DNA of 64,000 nt, taken from the NCBI RefSeq assembly GCF_900177385.1, contig NZ_FXBJ01000002.1, positions 2,454,607 through 2,518,606 of the forward strand. The letters are read 5' to 3'. Positions 27,102-37,082 of this stretch are shown here, in pieces (positions within the stretch are counted from its first letter, which is position 1; every line of letters begins with the position of its first letter). The stretch comes from Carnobacterium iners (GTDB lineage: Bacteria; Bacillota; Bacilli; Lactobacillales; Carnobacteriaceae). A model generated the notes under the pieces. It saw only the letters and a program-made list of their open reading frames with translations. It ran no database searches and was not told the DNA's origin. The translations under genes were made by a program, and so were the position numbers.

Positions 27102-28031
27102 ATGTCCCAAGAAGTACTAACCGTTTCATCTCAAACACTGCAAGAAATGAAAAAAGAGTATGCTACTTTTTTAAAACCAAATACTCCACCAGGTGGATTA
27201 TTCGCTGCCAAAAAAAATACCGTTAATATTACGGCTTATCTCTCAGGAAAAGTTTTGTTCCAAGGCTCTACATCACAGCAAGAGGCTGCTATTTGGGCTG
27301 ATAAAAGTCAGTCAGTCGCTTTAAACAAAAAAACTAAAAAGGATTTAAATACTCCGTTGCCAAAGGGTTTTAACCAGTGGTCCGTTATTGGGAGTGATGA
27401 AGTCGGTAACGGTAGTTATTTTGGACCCTTAACAGTAGTAGCTACTTATGTTGATTCCAGTCAGTTTCCATTATTAAAAGAATTGGGTGTAAGAGATTCT
27501 AAAGATATGAAAGATCTTGAAATCATAAAAGTAGCTAGTGATTTGATTACTTTTCTCCCTCATAGCTTATTGACCGTAACACCAGAAAAATACAATGTCA
27601 TTCAACCCACTATGACTCAGGGTAAAATGAAAGCTGTTCTACACAACCAAGCTCTGGCAAACGTATTAGCTAAGATTCATCCTGTTGTTCCCGACGGTAT
27701 ATTGATTGATCAGTTTGAACTGCCCTCTACTTATTTTAAACACATTGCCGATCAACCCAATCAAATAAAAGACACTCTTTATTTCCAAACTAAAGGAGAA
27801 AGTCACCATTTAGCTGTTGCAGCGGCTTCTATTATTGCTCGCTATGCTTTTTTAACTAGTTTAAAAACAATGACAAAAGATGCAGGTATGAAGATACCGT
27901 CTGGAGCTGGTAGTCAAGCTGATTTAGTTGCAGCTAAATTACTTAAACGAGGTGGCTTATCTTTATTAGGAAAATACGCCAAACTACATTTTGCTAATAC
28001 ACAAAAAGCCAAAAAATTAGTTGGTATTTAA
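27102..28031 (+). CDS. rnhC: Ribonuclease HIII
   Basis: 309-aa enzyme that cleaves RNA in RNA-DNA hybrids. An N-terminal TBP-like substrate-binding domain (about 1-90, PPGGLFAAK, VNITAYLSGKVLFQG) precedes the RNase H fold with catalytic D-E in GSDEVGNGSYFGP and later acidic residues (LIDQFELP, AAASIIARYAF). ATG 27,102 is preceded by AGAAAGGA. TATAAT at 27,052-27,057 is the likely -10. It is divergent from zapA, a conserved pairing. Confidence 0.94.
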   Translation: MSQEVLTVSSQTLQEMKKEYATFLKPNTPPGGLFAAKKNTVNITAYLSGKVLFQGSTSQQEAAIWADKSQSVALNKKTKKDLNTPLPKGFNQWSVIGSDEVGNGSYFGPLTVVATYVDSSQFPLLKELGVRDSKDMKDLEIIKVASDLITFLPHSLLTVTPEKYNVIQPTMTQGKMKAVLHNQALANVLAKIHPVVPDGILIDQFELPSTYFKHIADQPNQIKDTLYFQTKGESHHLAVAAASIIARYAFLTSLKTMTKDAGMKIPSGAGSQADLVAAKLLKRGGLSLLGKYAKLHFANTQKAKKLVGI

Positions 28032-28056
28032 TCCTTCCCTTATTAGCCAACCCATT

Positions 28057-28102
28057 AAAAATAGGCTTCGCTCTTTTAAATAAGAAGTGAAGCCTACTTT
28101 TT
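28057..28102. terminator. Bidirectional terminator, rnhC / permease
   Basis: The stem AAAAATAGGCTTC / GAAGCCTACTTTTT lies between convergent genes. Confidence 0.85.
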
Positions 28103-29417
28103 AGTTGTTTTTATTCTTTGTGTACAAATAAATAGGTATACCAGACAAGGTCAATAACGTTCCCAATAAGGCATTTTGAGGTTGCACAATAACCGTATTA
28201 AGAATAATATAAAACCCACCAATAATCGCTATCAAAGGGATAACCGGATATAATGGTACACGATACGGTCTATGAATATCAGGTTTGGTTTTCCTTAGAA
28301 TCATAACTGCTATAAAAGTTAAAGTAATAAAAATCCAAATAACAAAGATAATCAAATCCGTTAATTGATTAAACTGGCCTGTTAAAATCATAATAACAGA
28401 GATACTTAAAATAAATAAACCTCCATTTACTGGAACATTTGTCCGTTTGCTTACTTTACTAAACCATCCACTAAAAGGCAGCATTTTTTGAGTAGCTAAA
28501 ACATAAGGAATACGAATACCTGAAATAGCATAACCATTCATTCCGCCAAAGACAGAAATTAAAATACCACTAGTTATCAGTTTTCCACCTAATCCAGCAA
28601 ATAATTTAGAAGCTACTAGTGCAGCTGGTGTATCCGTTCCGGCTAATTGTGAACTATCTAAAACAAATAGATAAGCGACGTTAATCATTAAATAGACAGC
28701 CATAACGATTGAAAGTCCACCAATAATAACTTTTGGCAATATTTTGCCTGGATTTTTCATTTCACCAGCTAACGTACCAACGTTTATCCAGCCATCGTAT
28801 GCAAATAGTGTGGCCATTAAAGCGGAGCCTAATCCTGTAGCAACAGGATGATCTACACTAGAAAAAGGCAACAAGCGAACGACTCCACCACCAGGATAGA
28901 GTAATCCAGCTATGATAATAACAATAATAGGGACTAACTTTAAAATAGTAGCGGCTGTTTGAATACGACCACTGTACTTGGTTCCCATAAAATTAAGCAG
29001 CATCACGGATATGGCGGTTATAATGGCGATAGAAACAATACTTTTTTCTGATAATTCAAATAAACTACTTACTTGTGTCGCAAAAATAATCGCTAATGCT
29101 CCGATATTAGCTGGATAATAAACAATCATTTGTGCCCATCCAACTAAAAAACCAAGCCATCTTCCATAAACCTTTTCTAAATAAATCATCATCCCACCAG
29201 TTTCAGGATAGATTGTGCCAATTTCGGCAACTGTTAATCCACCAGCTATTGTAATTAATCCACCAATAAACCAAGCTAGCAAACCTAATCCTGGTGCACC
29301 TGCAGCTCCATAGACCGCTGTTGGCTTAAAGAAAATACCAGCTCCTATAACCGTTCCGACAACGACGGTTAAAGCCGTTAATCCTGTAACGTCTTTTTTT
29401 AACTGTCCGTCTCCCAT
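28101..29417 (-). CDS. APC-family amino acid permease (SteT-like)
   Basis: 438-aa transporter with 12 predicted membrane helices. TM1 carries the family's unwound substrate motif GTVIGAGIFFKP, and ETGG follows TM2. The closest described type is the LAT-like exchanger group (SteT, Ser/Thr exchanger), but specificity cannot be read. It is monocistronic, with terminators on both sides. Confidence 0.88.
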   Translation of the reverse strand: MGDGQLKKDVTGLTALTVVVGTVIGAGIFFKPTAVYGAAGAPGLGLLAWFIGGLITIAGGLTVAEIGTIYPETGGMMIYLEKVYGRWLGFLVGWAQMIVYYPANIGALAIIFATQVSSLFELSEKSIVSIAIITAISVMLLNFMGTKYSGRIQTAATILKLVPIIVIIIAGLLYPGGGVVRLLPFSSVDHPVATGLGSALMATLFAYDGWINVGTLAGEMKNPGKILPKVIIGGLSIVMAVYLMINVAYLFVLDSSQLAGTDTPAALVASKLFAGLGGKLITSGILISVFGGMNGYAISGIRIPYVLATQKMLPFSGWFSKVSKRTNVPVNGGLFILSISVIMILTGQFNQLTDLIIFVIWIFITLTFIAVMILRKTKPDIHRPYRVPLYPVIPLIAIIGGFYIILNTVIVQPQNALLGTLLTLSGIPIYLYTKNKNN

Positions 29418-29511
29418 ATTTCACCTTCTTTTTTATTTTTTAAAAATAGTTTTTTACTACCTTAACACAGTAACCATAACTCTGCTATCTTTTTTAAATT
29501 TTTTTACTTAT

Positions 29512-29546
29512 AAAAAAAGCTTTGCTGTTAGGCAAAACTTCTTTTT
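29512..29546. terminator. Terminator of pheST
   Basis: The stem AAGCTTTGC / GGCAAAACTT with T-runs lies 20 bases after pheT on the minus strand. Confidence 0.7.
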
Positions 29547-29565
29547 ATTTTGAAGCTAATAAATA

Positions 29566-31983
29566 TTACCTAATCACTGCATCAAACTGTTTAACTAATG
29601 CCTGAACGACTTTTTCAAAGGCTTTTGTGACTTCTTCTTCTATTAATGTTTCTTTGGGATTCAAATAAGATAAAGTATAAGCTAGTGACTTTTTACCTTC
29701 ATTAATTTTATCTCCTTGGTACAAATCAAATAAGCGAACCTGTCTTAAATATTTCCCGCCTTTTTCGCGAATCAATTCTGTTAGCTGTTGGTTCGTAATG
29801 GTTTCATCAACTAGTAAAGCGATATCCCTTGTCATACCTGGATATTTTGGAATACCCGCGTAAATAGTCGGGTGCTTTTCTCCTTCAATAATGGGATGCA
29901 AATTTAATTCAAAGACATACGTTTCTTTTATTTCGTATTCTTTAGCCATTAAAGGATGAATTTGACCGATAAAACCGATCGATTGCTCTCCCAAATAAAT
30001 GGCCGCTGTTCTGCCAGGATGCATCCCTTCACGGTCTTTATCTGTTATAAATGTTAAGGGTTCTGTTAAACCATATGTTTCAAATAATCCTTCGACTATT
30101 CCTTTTAAATTGAAAAAATCTACTTTCCCAGCTTTTTCTTGCCAGCTATTTTCTAGTAATGAACCCGTTAAAACACCCGCAAGATGCTCTTCTTCTATCG
30201 GCAATAAGCTGCCCTCGTTCTTATAAAAGACGCGTCCAATTTCATATAAAGCTACGTCAGTATTTTTACGAGCCGTATTGTAGTGGACATTATCAAGTAG
30301 TCCGCTAACAAGGTTCATTCTTAAGGTACTACGATCTTCACTCATTGGGAAATCCAATTTAGTAGCGTCACTTTCACGCATAACAAATTGTCCAGCTTTT
30401 TCTGGCGTTGTAAGAACATAACTAATCGCTTGAGATAGTCCTGATCCTTCTAGGTAATGTCTGGTATGACGGACGATTCGTTGTTTGTCATCTAGTTTAC
30501 CTGGAGTAGATTCAATAATCGGCAAAGTTGAAGGAAGATTGTCGTAGCCATAAATACGAGCAACTTCTTCTAACAAATCTGCTTCAATTGAAATATCCAA
30601 ACGACGAGGTGGAATAGATACTTCAAACAATCCATTTTCTTCACTAACACTAAAGCCTAGGCGTTTGAAAATAGATAGAACTTCATCGGTCTTTATAGCT
30701 GTTCCTAAAGAGCGATTTAGTTTTTCTAACGTAATAGAAACAAGTATATTTTCTACTTCTATGTTGGAAACAACAGCTGCTCCACTGACAACACTACCAC
30801 CTGCTAATTCTTCTATTAAAGCTGCTGCATGAGCACTAGCAGATAGAATCGTTGCCTGGTTAATGCCTTTTTCGTAACGAGAACTGCTTTCGCTACGTAA
30901 GTTAAGTTCTTTAGCTGTTTTACGAATAGCTACTGGTTCAAATAAAGCTGACTCTAATGCAATATTCACTGTATCTTCTTGAATTTCTGTTCCCAATCCA
31001 CCCATAATACCCGCTAATGCTACTGGTTTTTCACCGTTTGTAATCACAATCATCTCGCTTGTTAATTGACGAGTTTCACCATCTAGTGTATCCAAATTTT
31101 CGCCTTCTGCTGCTCGGCGAACAAGAATTTTTTTTGATGCTAGTCGATCATAATCAAATGCATGTAGAGGTTGGCCATATTCTAATAAGATATAATTTGT
31201 GATATCAACAACATTATTCAAAGGACGAATACCTGCATTCATTAACTTCGTTTGAAGCCACATTGGACTTTCAGCAATCTTCACATTTTTAATGATTCGC
31301 ATACTGTAAAAAGGTGTATCTTCTTTATCAGCAATCGCTAGATTAATATAATCTGCTATTTTTTCATTTTCCATTTCATTTAATAGAACCTCTTTAAAAA
31401 GAGGTTTTCTATCGTAAATAGCCCCTACTTCATGAGCAACTCCTCGCATGCTTAATGCATCTGCTCTGTTAGGTGTAATAGATAAATCTAAAACAGCATC
31501 ATCCATTGCTAAATAAGAAAAGACTGGCTCTCCAGGAATAGCTTCACCGGGTAATACGTAAATCCCATCTGCGTATTTTTTAGGAACGACTTTCTCAGAA
31601 AAGCCTAATTCTGATAGAGAACAAACCATTCCGTTCGATGCTTGACCACGCATTTTACTTTTTTTAATTTTCATATTGCCTGTAATTCTTGAACCTGGTA
31701 AAGCAACAATAATTTTTTGGCCTGTTGCAATATTTGGAGCACCACAAACGATTTGTGATAATTCTTCTTCGCCAATATCTACTTGACAGACGTGTAAATG
31801 GTCTGAATCCGGATGATCTTCTACCTTAATAGCATGACCGACAACAATTTTTTTCAAGCCCGTTTCTGGAACAAAAATATCTTCTACCTCGATACCTGTC
31901 CGTGACATTTTATCTGCTAAACCTTCAGGTGTGATACCCGTTAAATCTAAATACTCTGATAACCATTGATACGATACATTCAT
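29566..31983 (-). CDS. pheT: Phenylalanyl-tRNA synthetase beta subunit
   Basis: 805-aa subunit of the alpha2-beta2 synthetase; it binds tRNA and edits Tyr-tRNA(Phe). N-terminal tRNA-binding EMAP-like domain (about 40-150, VCGAPNIATGQKI), B3/B4 editing domain (about 210-390), B5, catalytic-like core, and a C-terminal ferredoxin-like anticodon domain (YPGMTRDIALLVDE, LFDLYQG). It lies 4 bases after pheS, in the same operon under T-box control. Confidence 0.97.
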   Translation of the reverse strand: MNVSYQWLSEYLDLTGITPEGLADKMSRTGIEVEDIFVPETGLKKIVVGHAIKVEDHPDSDHLHVCQVDIGEEELSQIVCGAPNIATGQKIIVALPGSRITGNMKIKKSKMRGQASNGMVCSLSELGFSEKVVPKKYADGIYVLPGEAIPGEPVFSYLAMDDAVLDLSITPNRADALSMRGVAHEVGAIYDRKPLFKEVLLNEMENEKIADYINLAIADKEDTPFYSMRIIKNVKIAESPMWLQTKLMNAGIRPLNNVVDITNYILLEYGQPLHAFDYDRLASKKILVRRAAEGENLDTLDGETRQLTSEMIVITNGEKPVALAGIMGGLGTEIQEDTVNIALESALFEPVAIRKTAKELNLRSESSSRYEKGINQATILSASAHAAALIEELAGGSVVSGAAVVSNIEVENILVSITLEKLNRSLGTAIKTDEVLSIFKRLGFSVSEENGLFEVSIPPRRLDISIEADLLEEVARIYGYDNLPSTLPIIESTPGKLDDKQRIVRHTRHYLEGSGLSQAISYVLTTPEKAGQFVMRESDATKLDFPMSEDRSTLRMNLVSGLLDNVHYNTARKNTDVALYEIGRVFYKNEGSLLPIEEEHLAGVLTGSLLENSWQEKAGKVDFFNLKGIVEGLFETYGLTEPLTFITDKDREGMHPGRTAAIYLGEQSIGFIGQIHPLMAKEYEIKETYVFELNLHPIIEGEKHPTIYAGIPKYPGMTRDIALLVDETITNQQLTELIREKGGKYLRQVRLFDLYQGDKINEGKKSLAYTLSYLNPKETLIEEEVTKAFEKVVQALVKQFDAVIR

Positions 31984-31987
31984 GAGT

Positions 31988-33034
31988 TTACTCCTTTACC
32001 TTAAATTGATTTAGAAAACGAACATCATTTTGATAAAAATGTCTGATATCATCGATTCCATATTTTAACATCGCTACACGATCTGGCCCTAAGCCAAAAG
32101 CAAACCCACTATATTTAGTAGAATCAATACCCGCCATTTCTAAAACATTCGGATGGACCATTCCTGAACCTAAAATTTCAATCCAACCTGTCTGCTTACA
32201 GACATTACATCCAGATCCCCCACACTTAAAGCAACTTACGTCAACCTCTACAGATGGCTCAGTAAAAGGGAAATAACTTGGTCTCAGTCTGATTTCACGT
32301 TCAGCACCAAATAACTTCTTAGCAAAAACTTCTAGTGTGCCTTTTAAATCGGCCATTGTTATCGCTTCTGAAATAATTAGACCTTCAATTTGATGGAATT
32401 GATGTGAGTGAGTAGCATCATCACTGTCTCTTCGGTAAACTTTACCAGGGCTAATCATTTTTAGTGGTCCCTTAGAAAAATCATGTTTATCCATCGTTCT
32501 AGCTTGAACAGGTGAAGTATGGGTGCGCAGTAACGTATCTTTGGTAATATAAAAAGTGTCTTGCATATCACGAGCTGGATGGTGTTTAGGCAAATTCATT
32601 CGTTCAAAATTGTATTTGTCTTCTTCAACTTCTGGCCCTTCGATGACTTGGTAGCCCATTCCAATAAATAAATCTTCTATCTCTTCCATAATTTGCGTTA
32701 ATACATGTGATTGTCCAGTTGAAACTTGTTTACCTGGCAAAGTTACGTCAATAGCTTCTCTTGCTAAATCACGGTTAATTTTTTCTAACTCTAATATTGC
32801 TTTTTGACTTTCTAATTGAATGGCTATAGCGTCTCTAACTTCATTAGCTGCTGCACCAATGATAGGGCGTTCTTGTGCTGAAACATCTTTCATCCCTCTT
32901 AGTACTTCTGTAATGGGACCTTTTTTCCCTAAATAAGCAACACGGACTTGGTCAAGCAAAGAAAGACTTTTTGCTTGACCAATTTTTTCAAGGGCTTCTT
33001 CTTTCAAAGCCTCTAATTTTTGTTTTAACTCCAT
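31988..33034 (-). CDS. pheS: Phenylalanyl-tRNA synthetase alpha subunit
   Basis: 348-aa catalytic subunit (class II). N-terminal coiled coil (1-90), motif 2 region around [19 protein letters not shown], the SFFPFTEPS-like [14 protein letters not shown], and motif 3 [14 protein letters not shown]. The cysteines in [13 protein letters not shown] form a zinc-like cluster seen in many bacterial PheS. It is first gene of pheST, behind a T-box leader. Confidence 0.97.
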   Translation of the reverse strand: MELKQKLEALKEEALEKIGQAKSLSLLDQVRVAYLGKKGPITEVLRGMKDVSAQERPIIGAAANEVRDAIAIQLESQKAILELEKINRDLAREAIDVTLPGKQVSTGQSHVLTQIMEEIEDLFIGMGYQVIEGPEVEEDKYNFERMNLPKHHPARDMQDTFYITKDTLLRTHTSPVQARTMDKHDFSKGPLKMISPGKVYRRDSDDATHSHQFHQIEGLIISEAITMADLKGTLEVFAKKLFGAEREIRLRPSYFPFTEPSVEVDVSCFKCGGSGCNVCKQTGWIEILGSGMVHPNVLEMAGIDSTKYSGFAFGLGPDRVAMLKYGIDDIRHFYQNDVRFLNQFKVKE

Positions 33035-33066
33035 ACCGTTCTCCTTTTTTGTACTTTATTTTATCT

Positions 33067-33292
33067 ATTTTTAGACACAAAAAAAGCCTCATCCTTAAAA
33101 GGGACGAGGCTACATATCGCGGTACCACCCTTGTTTAGATTTAAACCAAGCTTAAATCTACACTTCATTTACATAACGGCGTATACCGGATCTTTTTTCA
33201 TTACCTAACGTAAATTCCAAAGTCAACTACGGAAGTGAATGTTCATTTGGTCTTCTAGACAAATACTTTCAGCCTCGGGTATTTGTTCTCTC
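33067..33292 (-). promoter_or_regulatory. T-box leader of pheST
   Basis: The minus strand carries the hallmark T-box AAGGGTGGTACCGCG (33,118-33,132) followed by a terminator (GCCTCGTCCC / GGATGAGGC plus T-run, 33,081-33,111). Uncharged tRNA(Phe) would bind the leader and permit read-through into pheS. A TATAAT at 33,299-33,304 (minus) places the transcript start near 33,292, giving a leader of about 258 bases. The specifier codon should be a Phe codon; I did not fold stem I to prove it. Confidence 0.93.
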
Positions 33293-33400
33293 TTTTAGAT
33301 TATACCAAATTACTTTTTTCCATTATCATTTTTAATTATCTATTTTATTTTTTCATCCTAAATCAGTTTACCTAAAGGATGACAGAGAGTCAAGCAATTA

Positions 33401-33769
33401 TTAGAAATTAGACTCCTCCACACAAACCCAAACATCAGCCCAAATTTGTACAGCTTTCATAACGTCTTTTAAGTCTTTGCCTTTATTAGTCAAACTATAG
33501 GCTACTCGCATAGCAGCATTGGGATCAACTGTCCGCAAGACTAGTCCCTCTTGTTCTAGCTCTTTTAAGCGTTCTACCAGCACTCGATCACTAACATTAG
33601 GGATAGCTGAAGCAATATTTTTAAATCGCTGGGGTCCTTCTAATAACACATCAATGATTAGACCCATCCATTTTTTTCCTAAGATAGAAAACGTGCGTTC
33701 AAACTTAGGACAGATTTCTTTTTGTTTAGAATCACATTCATTTTTTTGATCTACTTCTTTTATTGCCAT
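33401..33769 (-). CDS. HxlR-family transcriptional regulator
   Basis: 122-aa winged-helix regulator. The HxlR pattern is clear: CPKFERTFSILGKKWMGLIIDVL, GPQRFKNI, ISDRVLVERLKELEQEG-like helix 3 (VSDRVLVERLKELEQEG), then a wing and YSLTNKGKDL. Two N-terminal cysteines (near 12 and 20) plus one near 116 might make it redox responsive, as in some family members. It stands alone, so the target is unknown. Confidence 0.88.
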   Translation of the reverse strand: MAIKEVDQKNECDSKQKEICPKFERTFSILGKKWMGLIIDVLLEGPQRFKNIASAIPNVSDRVLVERLKELEQEGLVLRTVDPNAAMRVAYSLTNKGKDLKDVMKAVQIWADVWVCVEESNF

Positions 33770-33876
33770 AGTATTTGCTCACCTCTTTATTTTATTATAT
33801 CATTTTTGGTTATTCATAGTAAGTAAACTAGTTTTTTTATTGGATTTTTTTTCTTACTCTAACCTACTTATATCAG

Positions 33877-33919
33877 AAAAAAGTTTTCTCACCGAATTAT
33901 ATGGTGAGAAAACTTTTTA
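33877..33919. terminator. Terminator of the HD hydrolase gene
   Basis: A 16-bp stem (AAAAAGTTTTCTCACC and its complement) with A- and T-runs lies 35 bases after the minus-strand HD gene. Confidence 0.85.
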
Positions 33920-33954
33920 TTCTATTCATTCGATTAGCTTTTTAAGATTTCAGC

Positions 33955-34467
33955 CTATGCTTGGACAGTTTTTAGTCTTGCCCACATATTTTTCAAACGA
34001 TTATTTACTTTTCCAGACAAAGGAACCGCTACTTCTTTTACAGCGCAATATTTATCTACAAAAGTTACGATGTAACTTTCTTTGTATTTCGGTAAGGCTA
34101 CTGTTGCTAGCCACATATGTTTGATGATGATATCGCATTCTAATTCATTTAACTCAGTAATTTTCTTAGCATTCTCACAAGCCATACGTGGATGAACGTA
34201 AGCATGAGTTCCTTCATTAAACTTTGTTGTTCTCCAGTCGTAGTAAAATAAATCATGAAGTAAACCAGCACGTGCAGTTGATCTAGTATCTAAACCATAT
34301 CTTTTTGCAATACGGTAACTAAGATAAGAAACGCTAATCGAGTGTTCTAGACGTGTTGTAAAGTGATGTTGGGTATACTCTTTTAGTTTTTTTACTTCTT
34401 CACGATCGAGTAAATCTTCAATTAAGGCTACATATTCTAAATCTTGCTTCCATTTCAGCTCAGACAT
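33955..34467 (-). CDS. HD-domain phosphohydrolase
   Basis: 170-aa protein with a metal-binding HD fold: His in TTRLEHSISVSY, the HD pair in GLLHDLFYYDW, a further His in IIIKHMW and Asp in FVDKYCA. The family includes nucleotide phosphohydrolases with broad or unknown substrates. It is alone, 154 bases downstream of the SpoU methyltransferase on the same strand. It has no membrane or partner domain. Confidence 0.85.
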   Translation of the reverse strand: MSELKWKQDLEYVALIEDLLDREEVKKLKEYTQHHFTTRLEHSISVSYLSYRIAKRYGLDTRSTARAGLLHDLFYYDWRTTKFNEGTHAYVHPRMACENAKKITELNELECDIIIKHMWLATVALPKYKESYIVTFVDKYCAVKEVAVPLSGKVNNRLKNMWARLKTVQA

Positions 34468-34621
34468 TCACAGACTTCCTTTTCTATTCTATAGAGTTTA
34501 GAAATTTCTTCCTAGTAAACTACATGATACACTTTTTTTATTTGATTGAGAAGCCTTATAAGTTAATTTTAGCTATTGTAACTAAAACTTAATATGTTAA
34601 GTACAGCTATTCATAAATTAT

Positions 34622-35380
34622 TTATTTTGTTAAAGCAAACATTAAAATACCAGCAGCTATCGCTACATTTAGCGATTCTGCTTGACCCGTAATAGGAATA
34701 TAGATATTCTTTGTTGTTTTTTCTAATAACTTTTTGTCCATTCCATTTCCTTCATTGCCCATTACTACGGCAAAAATCGCTTGCGGTGGAATATCTCGAT
34801 AAGAAACAGCTAACTCGTTTAATTCTGTTCCATAAACAGGAAAGCCTGCATTCTTAAATAAATCAAACCACTTAGTTAACTCATCTCGGAAAATAGGGAT
34901 ATGAAAATGACTCCCCTGCATCGAACGGATCACTTTATTATTATATAAATCAACCGTTCCTTTACCTAAAACAACACCGCCAAAGCCTGCTGCATCAGCT
35001 GTTCGAATCATGGTTCCAAGATTGCCAGGATCTTGAACATTATCTAAAAATAAATAAGGTTTTTCTAGTATAGGTATTCGTGAACTGTCTTTTTTTTCAA
35101 CAACAGCAAAAATCCCTTGAGTTGTTTGAGTTTCGCTCAGCTGCTTAGAAATTTCTTTTGAAATAAGAACTTTCTTATCTTCAGGTAGAGAAATCGTTGC
35201 TGATTCTTTTAAGTCTTCACTTATCATGACTTCCAAAATAGATGCTTGATTTTTTACTGCTTCATCTATTAAATGAAAACCTTCAATGAGATAAGCTCCT
35301 GTTTTTTCACGTCCCTTTTTCGTTTGCAACTTTTTCCACGATTTTACCCGCTCATTTTTGGCTGATGAGATTGTTTCCAT
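34622..35380 (-). CDS. SpoU/TrmH-family RNA 2'-O-methyltransferase (YsgA-like)
   Basis: 252-aa SPOUT enzyme that transfers methyl from SAM to a ribose 2'-OH, probably in 23S rRNA. An N-terminal substrate-binding domain (about 1-95) precedes the knotted domain with motif 1 NVQDPGNLGTMIRTADAAGF, motif 2 VVMGNEGNGM and motif 3 IPITGQAESLNVAIAAGI. In Bacillus the homologue ysgA lies beside pheST, and the same neighbourhood is kept here. The exact nucleotide is not known. Confidence 0.9.
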   Translation of the reverse strand: METISSAKNERVKSWKKLQTKKGREKTGAYLIEGFHLIDEAVKNQASILEVMISEDLKESATISLPEDKKVLISKEISKQLSETQTTQGIFAVVEKKDSSRIPILEKPYLFLDNVQDPGNLGTMIRTADAAGFGGVVLGKGTVDLYNNKVIRSMQGSHFHIPIFRDELTKWFDLFKNAGFPVYGTELNELAVSYRDIPPQAIFAVVMGNEGNGMDKKLLEKTTKNIYIPITGQAESLNVAIAAGILMFALTK

Positions 35381-35429
35381 CTTTTTAAATCCTCCAATTC
35401 ATGCCATTCATTAACTCTTTTGCCCTATT

Positions 35430-35462
35430 AAAAAAATCTCTTCTTTTATAGAGAGATTTTTT
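35430..35462. terminator. Terminator of the M23 hydrolase gene
   Basis: The stem AAAAAATCTCT / AGAGATTTTTT lies just after the minus-strand gene. Confidence 0.8.
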
Positions 35463-35467
35463 AATTT

Positions 35468-36808
35468 TTACAAGCCTAAATAAGAGGCTGGATTAACACG
35501 ATTCCCGTTCACGTAAACTTCGAAATGCAAATGAACACCCGTTGATGAACCCGTTGTACCCATTATGCCTAAATGTTGTCCTTGAGAAACATTTTGCCCA
35601 GGCGCTACTGCTAGACTACCGGATACCATATGAGCATACAGCGTTTTCAAGCCATTACCATGGTTAATAGTAACATGGTTTCCCCAGCCAGAATCGTATC
35701 CTGCTACTTCAACTACTCCACCTTGGGCAGCCACAATAGCTCCATTACCACCAAAATCTGTTCCACCATGTAAAGTATGTTCTCCAGTAATTGGATGGAC
35801 ACGGTAACCATAAGGCGACGTTACTACACCATTACTTGGACGAACAAATCCGGCTCCGTTGCTAGAGCCCGTTGGTTTTGTCGCCCCAATTGATGGCGCT
35901 TGTGGGACTTGCGGTGCTTGCGTGTTACTACTTGAAGAAGCTACTGATCGTTGTTCCTCTTTTTTTGCTGATTCCCTTGCTGCTGCTTGTTTTGATGCTA
36001 TTTCCACTTGACGAGCTTGCTCTACTTCAAAAATTCGTGTTTTTTCTTGTTGAAGCTCTTCGGATAAGACACTCGTTTTTGTAGCAACAATTTTTTGCTC
36101 GTTAATAAATGTATCTTTTTCTGATTCTGTTAGATTGTATTGAACAGCTAATTGAACAATATTGTCATCCATTTCGGCTTTTTGAGCAACTAAATTATTT
36201 TTAGCAACTTCAATGCCACTTTTCAACTTTTCTATTGCTACTTTTTCAACTTCAGCTTTTTTTTCATTTACTTCCAACGTTATTTTATCATTTTCTTGTG
36301 CTGTTACAATTTCTTTATTAGCTGTTACCAGTTGATTGATTATACCAACACGTCCGATTAAATCAGATAAACTTTCAGCAGTAACGACCATTTCTACCAT
36401 GTTAGATGATCGCCCATCTGTTTGAATAACTCGTGCTTGATTTTGAAGTTTTTCTTCTCTTTGTGCAATTAGTTCTTTTAATGCTTCAATTTCTTTTTGT
36501 AACTTTTCAATATTTTCCTTCGATTTTTTTAATTTCTTCTCTTGTTCGTGTAATTTAATAATCACTTCGTCTATATTTGTTTGTAGTTTTGTAACATCAT
36601 TTTCTAATTCAGCTTTTTTTGATTCTAGGCTAGTTAATTTATTTTCTTGGTTTTTAATTTTAGAGTCTAAGTCATTTGATTTTGTGTTAAGTTCTTGTTT
36701 TAGTCTTTCTAAGTTTTGTACACTTTCAGCATTAGCCATTGTAGGCATTACAAAAGGACCTGCAAGCAACATCGCTGCAACCAATCCAGTAGTTAATTTT
36801 TTATTCAA
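35468..36808 (-). CDS. Secreted PcsB-type M23 peptidoglycan hydrolase
   Basis: 446-aa secreted protein: signal peptide (1-28, LVAAMLLAGPFVMPTMANA), long coiled coil (about 30-230), a Ser/Ala/Gln/Pro-rich linker, and a C-terminal M23 (LytM) zinc endopeptidase domain with HGGTDFGG and HLHFEV. The coiled coil closely resembles that of the NlpC/P60 hydrolase at 2.4 kb (RVIQTDG versus RTVQTNG, ESLSDLIGRVGIINQLVTAN versus ESLVDVIGRVDVINQMVTAN), so both may be regulated by FtsEX-like control as in PcsB/CwlO systems. A good ribosome site GGAGG precedes the ATG. Confidence 0.92.
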   Translation of the reverse strand: MNKKLTTGLVAAMLLAGPFVMPTMANAESVQNLERLKQELNTKSNDLDSKIKNQENKLTSLESKKAELENDVTKLQTNIDEVIIKLHEQEKKLKKSKENIEKLQKEIEALKELIAQREEKLQNQARVIQTDGRSSNMVEMVVTAESLSDLIGRVGIINQLVTANKEIVTAQENDKITLEVNEKKAEVEKVAIEKLKSGIEVAKNNLVAQKAEMDDNIVQLAVQYNLTESEKDTFINEQKIVATKTSVLSEELQQEKTRIFEVEQARQVEIASKQAAARESAKKEEQRSVASSSSNTQAPQVPQAPSIGATKPTGSSNGAGFVRPSNGVVTSPYGYRVHPITGEHTLHGGTDFGGNGAIVAAQGGVVEVAGYDSGWGNHVTINHGNGLKTLYAHMVSGSLAVAPGQNVSQGQHLGIMGTTGSSTGVHLHFEVYVNGNRVNPASYLGL

Positions 36809-37082
36809 AAATGTACCTCCTTCAAATCTATCTGGTTATGTTTTCCAACCTTATCAGTATAGCATTATTAGATTGATTAAACGATACCTTTGAAATAACA
36901 ATTCAATAGGTATTGTTACAAACAGATTAAATAACAGTCTATTCCAGAATATCTTATTATTATTTTACAAAATAAATTAGACATAGCAATTAAAAGTCTT
37001 TCGTTATATCATAGGATTAAGAAGCGAAACGATTATTTGGTTACGCAATTTAAACTTGATAGATAAAAAAAGGGGTTAGAAA

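Noticed and set aside
33067..33292. pheST leader as a novel riboswitch
   Set aside because: The exact T-box core AAGGGTGGTACCGCG and terminator make it a standard tRNA-sensing leader.
33840..34124. 94-aa plus-strand ORF overlapping the HD gene
   Set aside because: It runs through a strong terminator and the antisense of a well-supported gene.
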